From contig CAUYUJ010006557.1 in assembly GCA_963575745.1 (NCBI GenBank), forward strand, positions 777,501 through 841,500: a stretch of 64,000 bases of DNA, read 5' to 3'. The DNA comes from Prorocentrum cordatum (taxonomy: Eukaryota > Sar > Dinophyceae > Prorocentrales > Prorocentraceae). The position numbers and the translations under genes were made by a program. Below, piece by piece: positions 20,391 to 33,400 of the stretch (position 1 is the first letter of the stretch; each line of letters opens with the position of its first letter). Under the pieces are notes generated by a model. That model did not search any database. It saw nothing but the letters and a program-made list of their open reading frames with translations, and had not been told where the DNA came from.

Positions 20391-23300
20391 GGTAACTCAG
20401 CGCTTCGGGCCTTCAAGTCCAACTTTGTTGCACGACTGGACCAATAGGGTCCAGCCTTTTGCCGCTGGTAGTTCCGCGCTGGTGACGTCTAGCTCAGGCG
20501 TAGCTCAAGACTTGGTCAAGGTGGTTCAGCGCTTTCGGCGTCCTAGTTCACGCGCAGTTCAAGACTAGACCAGGGTGGATCAGCCTTTTGTCGCGAATAG
20601 TTCAGCGCTTGCGGCGCTGAGTGCAGGCGTAGTTCAAGACTAGACCAGGGTGGTTCAACGTTCTCGGCGGCCTAGTTCAAGTGTAGTTCAGGACTAGATC
20701 AGGGTGGTTCAGCCTTTCGCTGCTCATAGTTCAGCGCTGGGGACGTCTAGTTCAGGCGTAGTTCAAGACTAGACCAGGGTGGTTCAACGTTCTCGGCGCT
20801 CTAGTTCAAGTGTAGTTCAGGACTAGATCAGGGTGGTTCAGCCTTTCGCTGCTCATAGTTCAGCCCTGGAGACGTCTAGTTCAGGCGTAGTTCAAGACTA
20901 GATCAGGGTGGTTCAGCGCTTTCGGCGCCCTAGTTCAAGTGTAGTTCAGGACTAGATCAGGGTGGTTCAGCCGTTTGCCGCGCATAGTTCAGCGCTTGCG
21001 GCGTTTAGTTCAGGCGTAGTTCAAGACTAGATCAGGGTGGTTCAGCGTTTTCGGCGTCCTAGTTCAAGTGTAGTTCAGGACTAGATCAGGGTGGTTCAGC
21101 CTTTCGCTGCGCATAGTTCAGCGCTGGTGACGTCTAGTTCAGGCGTAGTTCAAGACTAGATCAGGGTGGTTCAGCGCTTTCGGCGTCCTAGTTCAAGTGT
21201 AGTTCAGGACTAGATCAGGGTGGTTCAGCCTTTTGCCGCTCAAGTTCAGCGCTGCGACGTTTAGTTCAAGCGTAGTTCAAGACTAGATCAGGGTGGTTCA
21301 GCGCTTTCGGCGTCCTAGTTCAAGTGCAGTTCAGGACTAGATCAGGGTGGTTCAGCCTTTTGCCGCTCATAGTTCAGCGCTGGAGACGTCTAGTTCAGGC
21401 GTAGTTCAAGACTAGATCAGGGTGGTTCAGCGCTTTCGGCGTCCTAGTTCAAGTGTAGTTCAGGACTAGATCAGGGTGGTTCAGCCTGTCGCTGCTCATA
21501 GTTCAGCGCTGGAGACGTCTAGTTCAGGAGTAGTTCAAGACTAGATCAGGGTGGTTCAGCGCTTTCGGCGTCCTAGTTCAAGTGTAGTCAGGACTGGATC
21601 AGGGTGGTTCAGCCTTTTGCCGCGCATAGTTCAGCGCTGGAGACGTCTAGTTCAGGCGTAGTTCAAGATTAGATCAGGGTGGTTCAGCGCTTTCGGCGGC
21701 CTAGTTCAAGTGTAGTTCAGGACTAGATCAGGGTGGTTCAGCCTTTTGCCGCTCATAGTTCAGCGCTTGCGGCGTTTAGTTCAAGCGTAGTTCAAGACTA
21801 GATCAGGGTGGTTCAGCGCTTTCAGCGCCCTAGTTCAAGTGTAGTTCAGGACTAGATCAGGGTGGTTCAGCCTTTCGCTGCGCATAGTTCAGCGCTGGTG
21901 ACGTCCTAGTTCAGGCGTAGTTCAAGACTAGATCAGGGTGGTTCAGCGCGTTGGGCGCCCTAGTTCAAGTGTAGTTCAGGACTAGATCAGGGTGGTTCAG
22001 CCTTTTGCCGCGCATAGTTCAGCGCTGGAGCGTCTAGTTCAGGCGTAGTTCAGTAGATCAGGGTGGTTCAGCGCTTTCGGCGTCCTAGTTCAAGTGTAGT
22101 TCAGGACTAGATCAGGGTGGTTCAGCCTTTCGCTGCGCATAGTTCAGCGCTGGTGACGTCTAGTTCAGGCGTAGTTCAAGACTAGATCAGGGTGGTTCAG
22201 CGCTTTCGGCGTCCTAGTTCAAGTGTAGTTCAGGACTAGATCAGGGTGGTTCAGCCTTTTGCTGCGCATAGTTCAGCGCTGGAGACGTCTAGTTCAGGCG
22301 TAGTTCAAGACTAGATCAGGGTGGTTCAGCGCTTTCGGCGCCTAGTTCAAGTGTAGTTCAGGACTAGATCAGGGTGGTTCAGCCTTTTGCTGCGCATAGT
22401 TCAGCGCTGGCGGCGTTTAGTTCAGGCGTAGTTCAAGACTAGATCAGGGTGGTTCAGCGCTTTGGGCGCCCTAGTTCAAGTGTAGTTCAGGACTAGATCA
22501 GGGTGGTTCAGCCTTTTGCCGCGCATAGTTCAGCGCTGGAGCGTTAGTTCAGGCGTAGTTCAAGACTAGATCAGGGTGGTTCAGCGCTTTCGGCGTCCTA
22601 GTTCAAGTGTAGTTCAGGACTAGATCAGGGTGGTTCAGCCTTTCGCTGCGCATAGTTCAGCGCTCGTCTAGTTCAGGCGTAGTTCAAGACTAGATCAGGG
22701 TGGTTCAGCGCTTTCGGCGTCCTAGTTCAAGTGTAGTTCAGGACTAGATCAGGGTGGTTCAGCCTTTTGCCGCTCAATGTTCAGCGCTTGCGACGTTTAG
22801 TTCAAGCGTAGTTCAAGACTAGATCAGGGTGGTTCAGCGCTTTCGGCGTCCTAGTTCAAGTGTAGTTCAGGACTAGATCAGGGTGGTTCAGCCTTTCGCT
22901 GCTCATAGTTCAGCGCTGGTGACGTCTAGTTCAGGCGTAGTTCAAGACTAGATCAGGGTGGTTCAGCGCTTTCGGCGTCCTGTTCAAGTGCAGTTCAGGA
23001 CTAGATCAGGGTGGTTCAGCCTTTCGCTGCGCATAGTTCAGCGCTGGTGACGTCTAGTTCAGGCGTAGTTCAAGACTAGATCAGGGTGGTTCAGCGCTTT
23101 CGGCGTCCTAGTTCAAGTGTAGTTCAGGACTAGATCAGGGTGGTTCAGCCTGTCGCCGCTCATAGTTCAGCGCTGGAGACTTCTAGTTCAGGCGTAGTTC
23201 AAGACTAGATCAGGGTGGTTCAGCGCTTTCGGCGTCCTAGTTCAAGTGTAGTTCAGGACTAGATCAGGGTGGTTCAGACTTTCGCTGCTCATAGTTCAGC

Positions 23301-23530
23301 GCTGGAGACGTCTAGTTCAGGCGTGGTTCAAGACTAGACCAGTGTGGTTCAGCGCTTTCGGCGTCCTAGTTCAAGTGCAGTTCAGGACTAGATCAGGGTG
23401 GTTCAGCCTTTCGCTGCTCATAGTTCAGCGCTGGTGACGTCCCGTCCGGGGCTAGCCCAGGGCCGTGTCAAGGGCGCTCTGTGTTTCCAACGTCCTGGTG
23501 CAAGTCTGGTTCACGACAAGTTCAGGAGTG
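20390..23530 (+). repeat. 129-bp compound satellite, array 1 (about 22 copies)
   Basis: Each unit joins a ~75-bp half (AGTTCAAGTGTAGTTCAGG ... TCATAGTTCAGCGCTGG) to a ~54-bp half (AGTTCAGGCGTAGTTCAAG ... GCGCTTTCGGCGTCC). Both halves contain ACTAGATCAGGGTGGTTCAG, so an older, shorter repeat became a two-part higher-order unit. The 129-bp step is regular through the centre, and copies decay at both edges. It lies inside the giant transposon and all units point the same way. Confidence 0.95.
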
Positions 23531-25370
23531 TCCTGTCGCCGTTCGTAGCTCAGCGCTGGTGGCGCGTAGCCTGGTTATGCCCTAGGGCCCATCACAGGTC
23601 GGCCAGCGCCACATGCAAAATAGCCCCCCCCCCCCTGCGTCAGGACCGCAGCGTCGGGTCCACCCGTCGCCGCGCGACTTTTACCACACGCGGCATCTAG
23701 GTCGGCGGCATCGGTTGCGCGTGCCGCGCTGCCAGCCCCATGCGACCTCAACAGCTGTAGTTCGGAGGCGCCGCCGCTTGCACATCGGCGCGGCAAGGCG
23801 CGCGCAAAGAAATGCACGCGCGCCGCGCGGCGGGAAACTGAGATTCTGTTTTTGGGTGGGCGCAGCAGCCTGCGCAGGGGCACGCTGCGGCCACGCCGTC
23901 AATATAGCCCAGCTGGGGCACGCCCGCAAACCCCGCGGCTTTGCAATGCCGCCGCAGCCGATTCCTTCCGCTCGCCGCGTCGAACGGCGCCCGCGCATGG
24001 CGGATCAACGCCCCCGCGCCCCCCTCGGATGCGACACCGCGCTGCAAACGAGCTGCCCATGCACGAATCGGAGAACAAACTACTTCCCAAATGGGCGCAT
24101 GGAGGACAACCGCGTCGCGGGCGCCGCCAGCGCGGCACCGCGCAACAGTCGGTACCTTGCTTTGCTTGCGCGCGCAACTGCGACGCTGTAACCGAGGTCG
24201 TCGCGCCGCCCGCGTCGCCCTGGAAGCGGCCAGCGCCTGCGCCGCCCGATGCCCCCGCCCCGCGCCAATGCGGGGCGCGCCTCCAGCGGCGGGGCAGCGC
24301 CTATGTATAAGCGCACAAGGCGCTGCAATCGCAAAGCCCAACACGTCGCGCGCGGGGCCCCGACGCGGTCTGGCACCAGATCCGCCGTCCAAACACACGC
24401 GCCGCATACAAACTGGCTCGGGCGGAAAGTGTATGAAAACATAGGAGTTAATACAAATCTCGACCGCACAACAATTGCCCGCATACAAATTTCGACCGCG
24501 CACCCATGGCCCGCATACACCTCCCGACGACGCAACGTATGCCCGCGCGCACTCGGCGACTACGCCGCGTTGGCCACGTCCACCCGCGCCGCGCATCCCC
24601 GCCCCACGAGCCAACCATGGCACCACCCTTCCAAGCAGCGCGTGCAAGCGCCGCAGCGCGTGGTTGCGCGGGTCGGTCTCGCGCGCACACCCTAGAGGGG
24701 GCCATATGAAGGACAGGCCCCCGCAACCATCGCAGGCGCTGGGCGGCGGCGCCCATCCCGTCGGCCGCGCAGCCACGGCGAACGCAGTCCCTGATTGCCG
24801 CGACGCCCGCGTGTCCACGCTGGCCCGCGGGCTTGCCAATTAGTGGGCCCTCTCCTGTCGCGCCAACAAGCCGCTGCCCGCGCGATGGCAGCTGTTGTCG
24901 CATTTCTGCATATCGATTCGCGGCGCAGTGGTTATGGCCTTCGAAATGCCGCGACGTACGCGGCGACAGCCCAGGCGCGGTACAAAGTTCAAGCTCTTGC
25001 CGCTGCGGCCACGGCGGTACTTCTTGCGTGGCGTTTGCACCCTGTGCGGTCCAGGGGGAGCTCGGGGACGCTGGGGCACCCCGACGCAGAAACATGCGCA
25101 ACGCGCTCAGGGATGACATGGCGGCAAACTCATTCCCCGTCGTGGTCCAGCACGCGCGGCATCCAAGCCAGCGGGGGCCCACGCGCGCCTTGGAACAGTT
25201 CGGCATCTGCCGCCTCGTAGACCAAGTATGAGGTCTCGGCCAGGCGGCGCAGCTTGCCACTGCGCTAAAGTTCAGCGCGGATGGCGCCCAATTCAAATGG
25301 GGCAGCGTAGGACTCGGCTTGGGCTGTTCAGCGAGAATGGCGCCCGAGGTCACGTCAACCTCAATGCTAG
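23530..25370. other. GC-rich spacer between satellite arrays
   Basis: About 1.8 kb of GCGC-rich sequence separates the two arrays. Overlapping open frames of up to 363 codons exist on both strands, but they lack recognisable motifs and are dominated by Arg, Ala, Pro and Gly, as expected from base composition. A weak run of ACAAATTTCGACCGC-type short repeats lies near 24440-24500. Confidence 0.55.
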
Positions 25371-26990
25371 ATTCGAATGGTTCAGCCCGTCGCGACAAGT
25401 ATATCGGCGCTGGCGACGCTTAGTTCAAACTTAATCAAAAACTAAGTCAAGGCTGTTCGGCGCCTTGCGAATCTCTGGATGGTGTCGGAATCAAGACCCG
25501 ATCAGGGTTGTTCAACGTTTTCAGCGTCCTAGTATACGTGCAATTCCAGATTGGACCAGGGTGGTTCAGCCTTTCGCCGCTCATGGTTCAGCGCTGGTGG
25601 CGTCTAGTGCAGGCGTAGTTCCAGACTGGATCAGGGTGGTTCAGCGCCTTCGGCGTCCTAGTTCAAGTGTAGTTCAATACTAGATCAGGGTGGTTCAGCC
25701 TTTTGCTGATCATAGTTCAGCGCAGTTGGCGTCTAGTTCAGGCGTAGTTCAGGACTAGATCAGGGTGGTGCAGCGCTTTCGGCGTCCTAGTTCAAGTGTA
25801 GTTCAAGACTAGATCAGGTGGTTCAGTATTTCGCTGCTCGTAGTTCAGCGCTGTTGACGTCTAGTTCAGGCGCAGTTCAAGACTAGATCAGGGTGGTTCA
25901 GCGCTTTCGGCGCCCTAGTTCAAGTGTAGTTCAGGACTAGATCAGGGTGGTTCAGCCTTTCGCCGCTCATAGTTCAATGCTGCTGGCGTCTAGTTCAGGC
26001 GTAGTTCAAGACTAGATCAGGGTGGTTCAGCGCTTTCGGCGGCCTAGTTCAAGTGTAGTTCAGGACTAGATCAGGGTGGTTCAGCCTTTCGCTGCTCATA
26101 GTTCAGCGCTGGAGACGTTTAGTTCAGGCGTGGTTCAAGACTAGATCAGGGTGGTTCAGCGCTTTCGGCGTCCTAGTTCAAGTGTAGTTCAGGACTAGAA
26201 CAGGGTGGTTCAGCCTTTTGCCGCGCATAGTTCAGCGCTGGAGACGTCTAGTTCAGGCGTAGTTCGAGACTAGATCATGGTGGCTCAGCGCTTTCGGCGT
26301 CCTAGTTCAAGTGTAGTTCAGGACTAGATCAGGGTGGTTCAGCCTCTCGCTGCGCATAGTTCAGCGCTGGTGACGTCTAGTTCAGGCGTAGTTCAAGACT
26401 AGATCCGGGTGGTTCAGCGCTTTCGGCGTCCTAGTTCAAGTGTAGTTCAAGACTAGACCAGGGTGGTTCAGTATTTCGCTGCTCGCAGTTCAGCGCTGGT
26501 GACGCCTAGTTGAGGCGTAGTTCAAGTCTAGACCAGGGTGTTTCAGCGCTTTCGGCGTCGTAGTTCAAGTGCAGTTCAGGACTAGACCAGGGTGGTTCAG
26601 CCTTTTGCCGCTCATAGCTCGGTGCTTGCAGCGTTTAGTCCAGGACTGGGCCAGGACCACACCAGAGAGGTTCAGCCTTTGGGCGCTCGTAGCCCAGCGC
26701 TGGTAACGTCGAGTTCAAGACCAGTGCAGGGCGAGGTCAGTGTGGATATGCGCTTCGAGCACCCCACTTCAATATTAGCGCAGGTCTAGACCAAGGTGGC
26801 GCAGGTCGCCGCGACGGATAATGCAAAGCTGGCGGCGTCCAGTTCAGGACGCATCCCTGACTAGATCAAAATGTTAAGCGCATGCGGCGCCCTAGTTCAC
26901 GTCTAGTTCCCCACTGGGTGAGGGTGGGCCAGCCTTTCGCCGCTCCTAGTTCAGCGCTGGTGACGTCTAGTTCAGGACCAATTCAGGAAT
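25370..26990 (+). repeat. 129-bp compound satellite, array 2 (about 8 good copies)
   Basis: This is the same unit and orientation as array 1. The best copies lie between about 25540 and 26600; beyond that, single landmarks (AGTTCAGCGCTGG, GACGTCTAGTTCAGG) persist in degraded form to about 26990 and faintly to 27500. Same-orientation arrays with degraded outer edges suggest one array later split or seeded. Confidence 0.92.
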
Positions 26991-29480
26991 GTTGCAATGT
27001 GATTCGACGCCTTGCGCGAGCCTGGATCAAGGCTACATCACGAGTCGGCCACGGCGGCCCATCCCGTCAAGACAGTCAAACCACCGCAGGTAACGTCAGG
27101 TCAGGAGCCGCCCAGCACTGTGCAAAGGTTTGTCGGAGCCTTGCGCCTCCTGGTTCAAGTCTGGGACAGGACTAGATATGGTTGGATCAGCTGGACGCCG
27201 CTCGTAGTTCTGCGCTGGCAGCGGTTTCTCTGCAAGGGTAGCGTGGGACCAGACCAGGATGGGGCGCATGTGCGTCAGTGTTCAGTTACATGCGAAGGCT
27301 CGGGCAGGTGGTTCGGCCCTTCGCCACTGCGAAGGAAGCGATGTCGGCTCCCAGCCCAGGGGCAGCTCAAAGTGATACAAGGGCGGAACAGCGCACGCAA
27401 CGGTCCAAGCCAAGTCTACAGCATAACGGGGACAACGTTGCTCGGTCATTCGGGGCGCGTAGTTTAACGCTAACGGCATCTAGCTTTGGTGCGGCCCAGG
27501 GCTAGCCCCATGCGGTTTAGCGCCTGCGCGCCTGAGCCTAAGTCTATCTCAGGAACAACCCAATGCGACGCAGGCCTGCATCTGTGATAATTCAGCGAGG
27601 ACATAGCCGAGCCCAGGAACACGTCGGGGCCAGGCCAAGCCTAACCAGCGCACGCCGCGACATGCCCCACGCCGCGAACATGATTGCGGCAGGGTGGCTC
27701 ATCCTTCCCAACGGATATCCTGGTGCCAGTCATGCATTATTCATGCGTGCCCAGGGGTAGCGCGGGGCGTTGCATCGCTTGCGGCGTATTGGCTCTAGCC
27801 TGGTCATGGAGGGCCCAGGGGCGTGCCCGCCGCGTGCAACTTGTGACTTAGTGCGGGCTACGCGCGGTGCAGGGGCAGCCCTTGGTCAGGTCAATTACTT
27901 GGTGCCGTGGGAACTGATTGCGCGGGTGTCGTTGCGCTGGCCTGGCGTGGCCGCGCCGCCCCGTTGCTCCCTCATTTCTTGAATCTACCAACGGCGCACA
28001 CGCGCGATTGTCGGTTGTTCTCAGGGCACGGTGGCTTGACGCCTGGTTGGTGCGGCACTGGCGCAGCACCTCCGTTCTGCCCTGCACCGCTGGTTGTGCG
28101 CAATGCACCAACGCAGCGGCTGCTTGACACTTTCGCGCCTTGAGCTGGCACAACATAAGGCACGTGCGCCATGGCAACTTCGGGCCTGGCTGTCGAACCC
28201 CACTAGCAGCACTAACCTTTTTTTTACGGAGGCAGTGACGCGTGAACCGTTCAGCGGGGCACCGCGCCATACTGTCATCACATAAACGCGTGTATGCCAT
28301 GCCATTGTAGCGCATGGGCCCAATCACGCCACCATGTTGCAGCGGGCGCGCGGGTTAGCACGTCTGTGTGCCAAGCCGCGGCGGCCCCGACGCAGTTTCG
28401 CAGTAACCAGCGCGCGTGCGCAATGCCCCTAGCGGGCAGCGCTTGCAAGCAGTGGCGCATCATTGCGGCACTGCCATGGGTTGATAACGCGGCAGTTCGT
28501 GCATGCAAGGTTGTTCTAGTGCGCTAGTGCGTTCTAGCCGTAGGGTTGTTATGTTAATTGCGCTCGCGCGCGCGCAATTGCAGCCCCGCCTCAGCGTGGC
28601 ATCGCGCCCACGTCTTGATGTGATTGGCACCGCAGCGCAATGGTGCATTACAATGTGGACTTGCAGCCCGTTGGCGCGCCAGCGCCATACTTAAGTTAGG
28701 TTCTAACGTGGTAGCCCGCCAAGTGCTTCATGTGAATACAGGCTGCTGGTGTCACATGTGGTGGCTTTAGTGCGCGCATGCGCTGGTGCAGTTCTGCCCC
28801 AGTAGGCTCTCGCTTCGGGCCCCGAGGAACGCACCACAGGGCACCGCGCCATAGGGCACCGACCCTCTGGGGCTCGGAGAACACACGGCCCCTGAGGGCG
28901 ATCGCGGCGGACCCCCATTCCATACGATGTCCTCCTCCTCCTCCTCCCTCCCCCTCTTCCCCTTCACCTTTCCCATCCTCTTCCTCCTCCCACCGCTGGG
29001 CGCCGCCCAAAGGGCCCTGCTCCATGGGGCCCCAAACTGAGGGATGACCCCGCTACCCGAGGTCCCGCTCCATGAGGTCCCGACCCACAAGGTTGCACCC
29101 TATAGGGCGCCAGGGGGCCCCGCAGGGCCCCGACCCGCGCCCCGCGCCGACGCTCGGGCGGGCGCAGCGTCGTATTGGGGCGGGGCCTGCGGCAGCCACG
29201 GGCTACAGCGATACCAACATGAAAAGAACGCACATCTCAATCCTATTTCACTGGATCCGCCCAGCCCGTCAACAATTTCAATCTCGAGGCCGGCGTGTTT
29301 TCGGTTTGGGGCTGTCGGTCATTACGGTTTCAAGGCGTTTGCTTTTGGGGGGGCTTTAATGATGCTGATGGTGATGGTTGCGATGTTGACGATGAGATGT
29401 CACCTCGCATCTGTTGAACTCAAGTCGACATGTCGACAACGTCTCTCGGAGCACAGCGCTCCAACATCATTGCAATATAT
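26990..29480. other. Noncoding DNA between satellite and transposase genes
   Basis: GCGC-rich sequence with no supported gene (27500-28690) is followed by short GGGCCCC/GGGCACC-type repeats (28790-29170) and a TCC tract (28928-28990). It lies downstream of gene B on the minus strand. Confidence 0.55.
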
Positions 29481-29483
29481 CTG

Positions 29484-30242
29484 TCAAAGTGCACTGTGAC
29501 CCGCCTCGGCGAGGCAGAAAAGTCTGATGTCGTTCTTGCCAGGCCTCCAACGTTTATGCCTCGCCTGGTCCATCGCGAACGCCTTGGCCATCCACGTTTT
29601 CAAAAACAGAACTGGCGCCTGCACCCCGAACTCCTCTGTCCACAACTTGGCGCTGCGGTAGCAGTTGCACGTGGGGTGCGCTGGGTTGGGGCACGTAACC
29701 CGCAGCCCGCTGTCCCCGCGACCAAGGTGGGACTCCTTCTTTAGCAGCACGCCGTCGATCTGATCAGGGTACTGGCCATCGGCATCTGCACCGTCAGCTG
29801 CATCATCATCATGGTCCGTGAGCGCCGCTGCCGATGACGAACTGTGCGAGTCCGCGCTGGACCCCCAATCCTTGTCGTTCTTGATGGCTGGCGGCGGCGG
29901 CGGCAGTGCGTCCAAGTCGCCTCCGTCGATGTCTGGATCAGTTGGCGCCTCCAGCCGTCTCGGGGCTGGCGCTGACACGATCTGGTCGAGCTCTGCAGGG
30001 CCATCTGCATCAGTCAACTGCCTCAACTTATCATCGTACTTCTTGGCTGCCAACCCAGGCTCGGTCAAGGGGTCTTTCAGCAAGGCTGCGTAATAGGACT
30101 GCGGCCCGTTGGATTTGAACTGCGTGCAGCCGCCTTCGAAGAGTGTCGCCTGGGCGAGGACGCACTTCAAGTAGTTGCGTTTCGACGGGAGCTTTCTGCT
30201 GTCATGCTCTGATGGCCCTCCACTGGGTCCGTGGGCCACCAT
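29484..30242 (-). CDS. Giant-transposon gene B: small zinc-binding protein (252 aa or more)
   Basis: An ATG at 30242 gives 252 aa. The frame continues upstream as E-L-Q-S-R-G-F-C-G-V-D-R to an acceptor-like CCTGTTCCCCAG ending at 30279, so this may be the last exon of a longer gene. The N-terminal part has N-Y-L-K-C-V-L-A-Q-A-T-L-F-E-G-G-C and S-Y-Y-A-A-L-L-K. The middle is an Asp/Ser-rich linker. The C-terminal part has G-L-R-V-T-C-P-N-P-A-H-P-T-C-N-C-Y-R, a likely zinc site, followed by W-M-A-K-A-F-A-M-D-Q-A-R-H-K-R-W-R-P. I recall similar Cys-His segments in large dinoflagellate repeat-encoded proteins but cannot name the family. It sits about 180 bp downstream of gene C, same strand, and is probably a DNA-binding partner of the transposase. 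Confidence 0.65.
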   Translation of the reverse strand: MVAHGPSGGPSEHDSRKLPSKRNYLKCVLAQATLFEGGCTQFKSNGPQSYYAALLKDPLTEPGLAAKKYDDKLRQLTDADGPAELDQIVSAPAPRRLEAPTDPDIDGGDLDALPPPPPAIKNDKDWGSSADSHSSSSAAALTDHDDDAADGADADGQYPDQIDGVLLKKESHLGRGDSGLRVTCPNPAHPTCNCYRSAKLWTEEFGVQAPVLFLKTWMAKAFAMDQARHKRWRPGKNDIRLFCLAEAGHSAL

Positions 30243-30424
30243 GCGATCGACTCCGCAGAAGCCCCTGGACTGCAGCTCCTGGGGAACAGGGCATTAGCTT
30301 AGATTGCAAACTGGGTCCTCCCCCTCCTCGGAACTCCTCCTTCGGCCTCCGCTCGTCACCGTCCTAGTCCCCCATCCTCCTCGTCGTCCTCCTCCTCCCC
30401 CCTGGCGCCCTCCCCCGCGAAGCG

Positions 30425-33400
30425 CTAGGCGTCCTCCGCCAAGCACAGCACGGGGCACGAAGCATCCATGAGCGCCATCTGCGGGGCCACGGGCCGACGA
30501 TCGAACAGCAGCATGCACCCGTCCACGTCCGAAAGGCCAGATCTCCAAGAACACATCGCTTGCCTATCTTCTGGAGCTGCCCCTAGCATGGCGAGCAAAT
30601 CGACGTGGCCAGGAGGTGGGCCCACGAACACGTCCAAGCTCTCGGTGTCGCGGTTGACAGCCTGCGACCTCCAGACCTCGAACTCCTGCACGCACGCCCG
30701 CAAGCCAAAGTCCTGCAACCTGTCGGACTCGACCGTCGGAACTGTCATGAGATTCACGTTCACGCTGAGCACCTGCATGACAACCATCTCCTTACCACCT
30801 TGGGCGCTCACCGTCCACAAGCTAATGTAGTCATACTGCTTCACCGCAGCCAGGAGCCACTCTCGCACAAGCAATGCTGTCTCAACCTGTGCCTTGAACA
30901 ATTTCGCCTCCATCTTGCCGGCGTGGCCGCTGGCTGCCAGCGCTGAGCGTCGGCGCTTGCGCGCCCTGTCTGGCGGGCCGCCTCCGTCGCCGTCGATGTC
31001 GTCGACGTCGGGGCTGGCGTCGCCACCCTCATCGTCGGCGTCGCACTCGCCATCGAAGTCGCCGAACCCGCTTCGCAGGAAGTAGAGCCGATCGACGAAG
31101 ACATCTTTCTTGCATCTCATTGTCCGCCCAAACTTCTTGACCGAGACCTGCAATATAGAAGAATACGTGTTCCACAGTTCTTGCTTGTCCGATTCTGACA
31201 CAGGAGAATTCGCAATATCTGCAAGGTTCTGGTCGAGTCGCACGCTCGAGGCAGTCCACGCCCAGGTCCCTCCACGAGCTCTGCTCATGTGGTGCTTCAC
31301 GGTGGAGTGGGGGCCCTCGTTAATGTTGTCGTCGAGGCTGATGTTGGCAATGGAATCGACCTCCGACTTGAGGTACGCATCCTCGATGACGCTGCCATCC
31401 TCGACCTTGTCCAAAGCTATCCTAAGATGGCCAGCTGGATCCATGAACAGTTGAGTCACCCTATGATGCTGGTCATGGCCTTGAAGATGGCACTGTCGCA
31501 CGCACTCGTCCTTGATGCCGCTCTCGCCAACCCTGCTGAATAAGTACGGCACGCAGTCTGCAAACTTGGTGACGTCCAGGATGAGACCGCGCGCCCAGCG
31601 AACAGACCCTTGCAGTTGCCGTAGAAAGTCCTGATCGCCTCCGAAAGTATTCTCAGTCCACTGCTCCATGTCGGCGATGGCCTGATTCACAAACCACTCT
31701 CGTATATCTGCAATGATTGTCAATATCCGTCCAGACATTGGGCACTTCGGGCAGTCTCCAGTCTTGCACTCCTCCAAATGACATGGGCACCACCTCGCTG
31801 CGTTTTGCATCCTCGTAAGCCATTCTGTCATCCACACCATGAAGCCCATCCTGAAGCCAAAACTTGGTTCTGTGAACGCCGCCTGCACGTCTCGGACCAT
31901 GTTGGTGCCGCGGCCTCTCCGATAGAATGGCGAGAGGTCGGCCGCACCTTGAAGCGATGTGAATATACCAGACAAAGCCCGTAGCACGCCATGCAAAGTA
32001 CCCCACCTCCACTCGGCAAAGTAAGGTAGGGAAGCTGCCTTCACAAGATCTGCAGCTCCGACGGCACCACCATTTCTCAGGTTATTCTCCAAGTCGCTCC
32101 TGTAGTTCCTGATGAACGAGTTCAGGGACTTCACTTTCCTCAGGAAGTCTGGGAAGAACTGCAATGATGTACACACGCGCCTGATGACACGATCCATCGT
32201 ATGCCGCCAACCTGGCGCCAGAAGACACCGAGGCATAAGGTTGGAGAGCTGCATCGCTCTCGCTGGGATGTGTCCGCCGATTGTCCTGAAGGACCGTGGC
32301 AGCATGTCCTCGTGGTCCGCCAGCAGCCGCTCAACTCCGAAATCTACCGTGAGGGACCTCACGCGACTTAGAAACGTTCGGACGTCCTCGAAGCGCGGCC
32401 CAGCCAGCAAGAACACCTGCCAGAGAAGAGCAAACACTTTCCCAAGCGTTGTGAACATTGCCATGCCGATGTTAATCATTGGGAACAACCGCCTCTCCAA
32501 GGTAAACGCGCCGCTGCCACCAGGGTCACGCAATATTAGATCGAACGACGATGCGAACAGCTCCACCCCAGCCCACTGCGGCGACCCATCGCTGTGCAGA
32601 TGGATGTTATAATCATGATTCGCGAATGCTCTGAACCGCCCCCTGCACAAAGACATGGCCATGCAGTCGAGCCGTATGCGCCCGAACCTCAGCACATTGT
32701 ATCCAACTGTCTCCTCCAATGGCACGGCATCAAGTTGCCTGGCACGGCTGATTAGCACATTCCATTTCTTGCATGCTGCATCTTTCATTCGAATCTGTTT
32801 GAGGTCCCGCGTCGCATCGATCCAATCAAGAATTACATTGAACGGCTTGCTCTGGGAGTGGGGCTCGACAAGTGATGATGAGTTCACGAGTGAAGCCTCC
32901 AGCCGTGCACAGTCGAACGGTCCGAATCTGCTCATGAGACGCCTGACCTGCCATGCCGAAGGTAAATCGCCCAACACGTGCCTCCGAGAAAGTCGCCAAC
33001 CGAGCACCACGGCATGAAAGAACGTAATATTTGCAACTGTCGCCAACGCCATGTGCAGACCGAGCTCGACAACCACCACTGGTAATGTTTTGCCGCCGTT
33101 GATCTCTCCACGCCAACGGCGAAATACGATAATGAATTGCTCTGGCCAGTCGTCGGGGTCGTCACCTTCGACTCCGAGGTTCCCAGAGATCTCAGAAAAC
33201 AGCTGAACCACATCTTGACCGTTATAATCTGCAATGTCATGGAAGGAAAAACGCACGGTCACACGATAACATAGCAAGAGGAATTGGTGTCCCCTTCCGC
33301 GTCTAATGGCTGAGTATAGCATCCTGGACTCCTCCGTCGAAAGATCACGCGGGAACTCTGGAACGTGCATCCACTGACCCAGCACAGCCCCTACAACATG

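Noticed and set aside
23748-25398. Overlapping 363- and 316-codon minus-strand frames between satellite arrays
   Set aside because: No motif or domain-like pattern, composition-driven, and several other frames are open at the same place.
20390-26990. Regular repeats considered as a CRISPR array
   Set aside because: Units are contiguous 129-bp satellites with no unique spacers, in a eukaryotic transposon.
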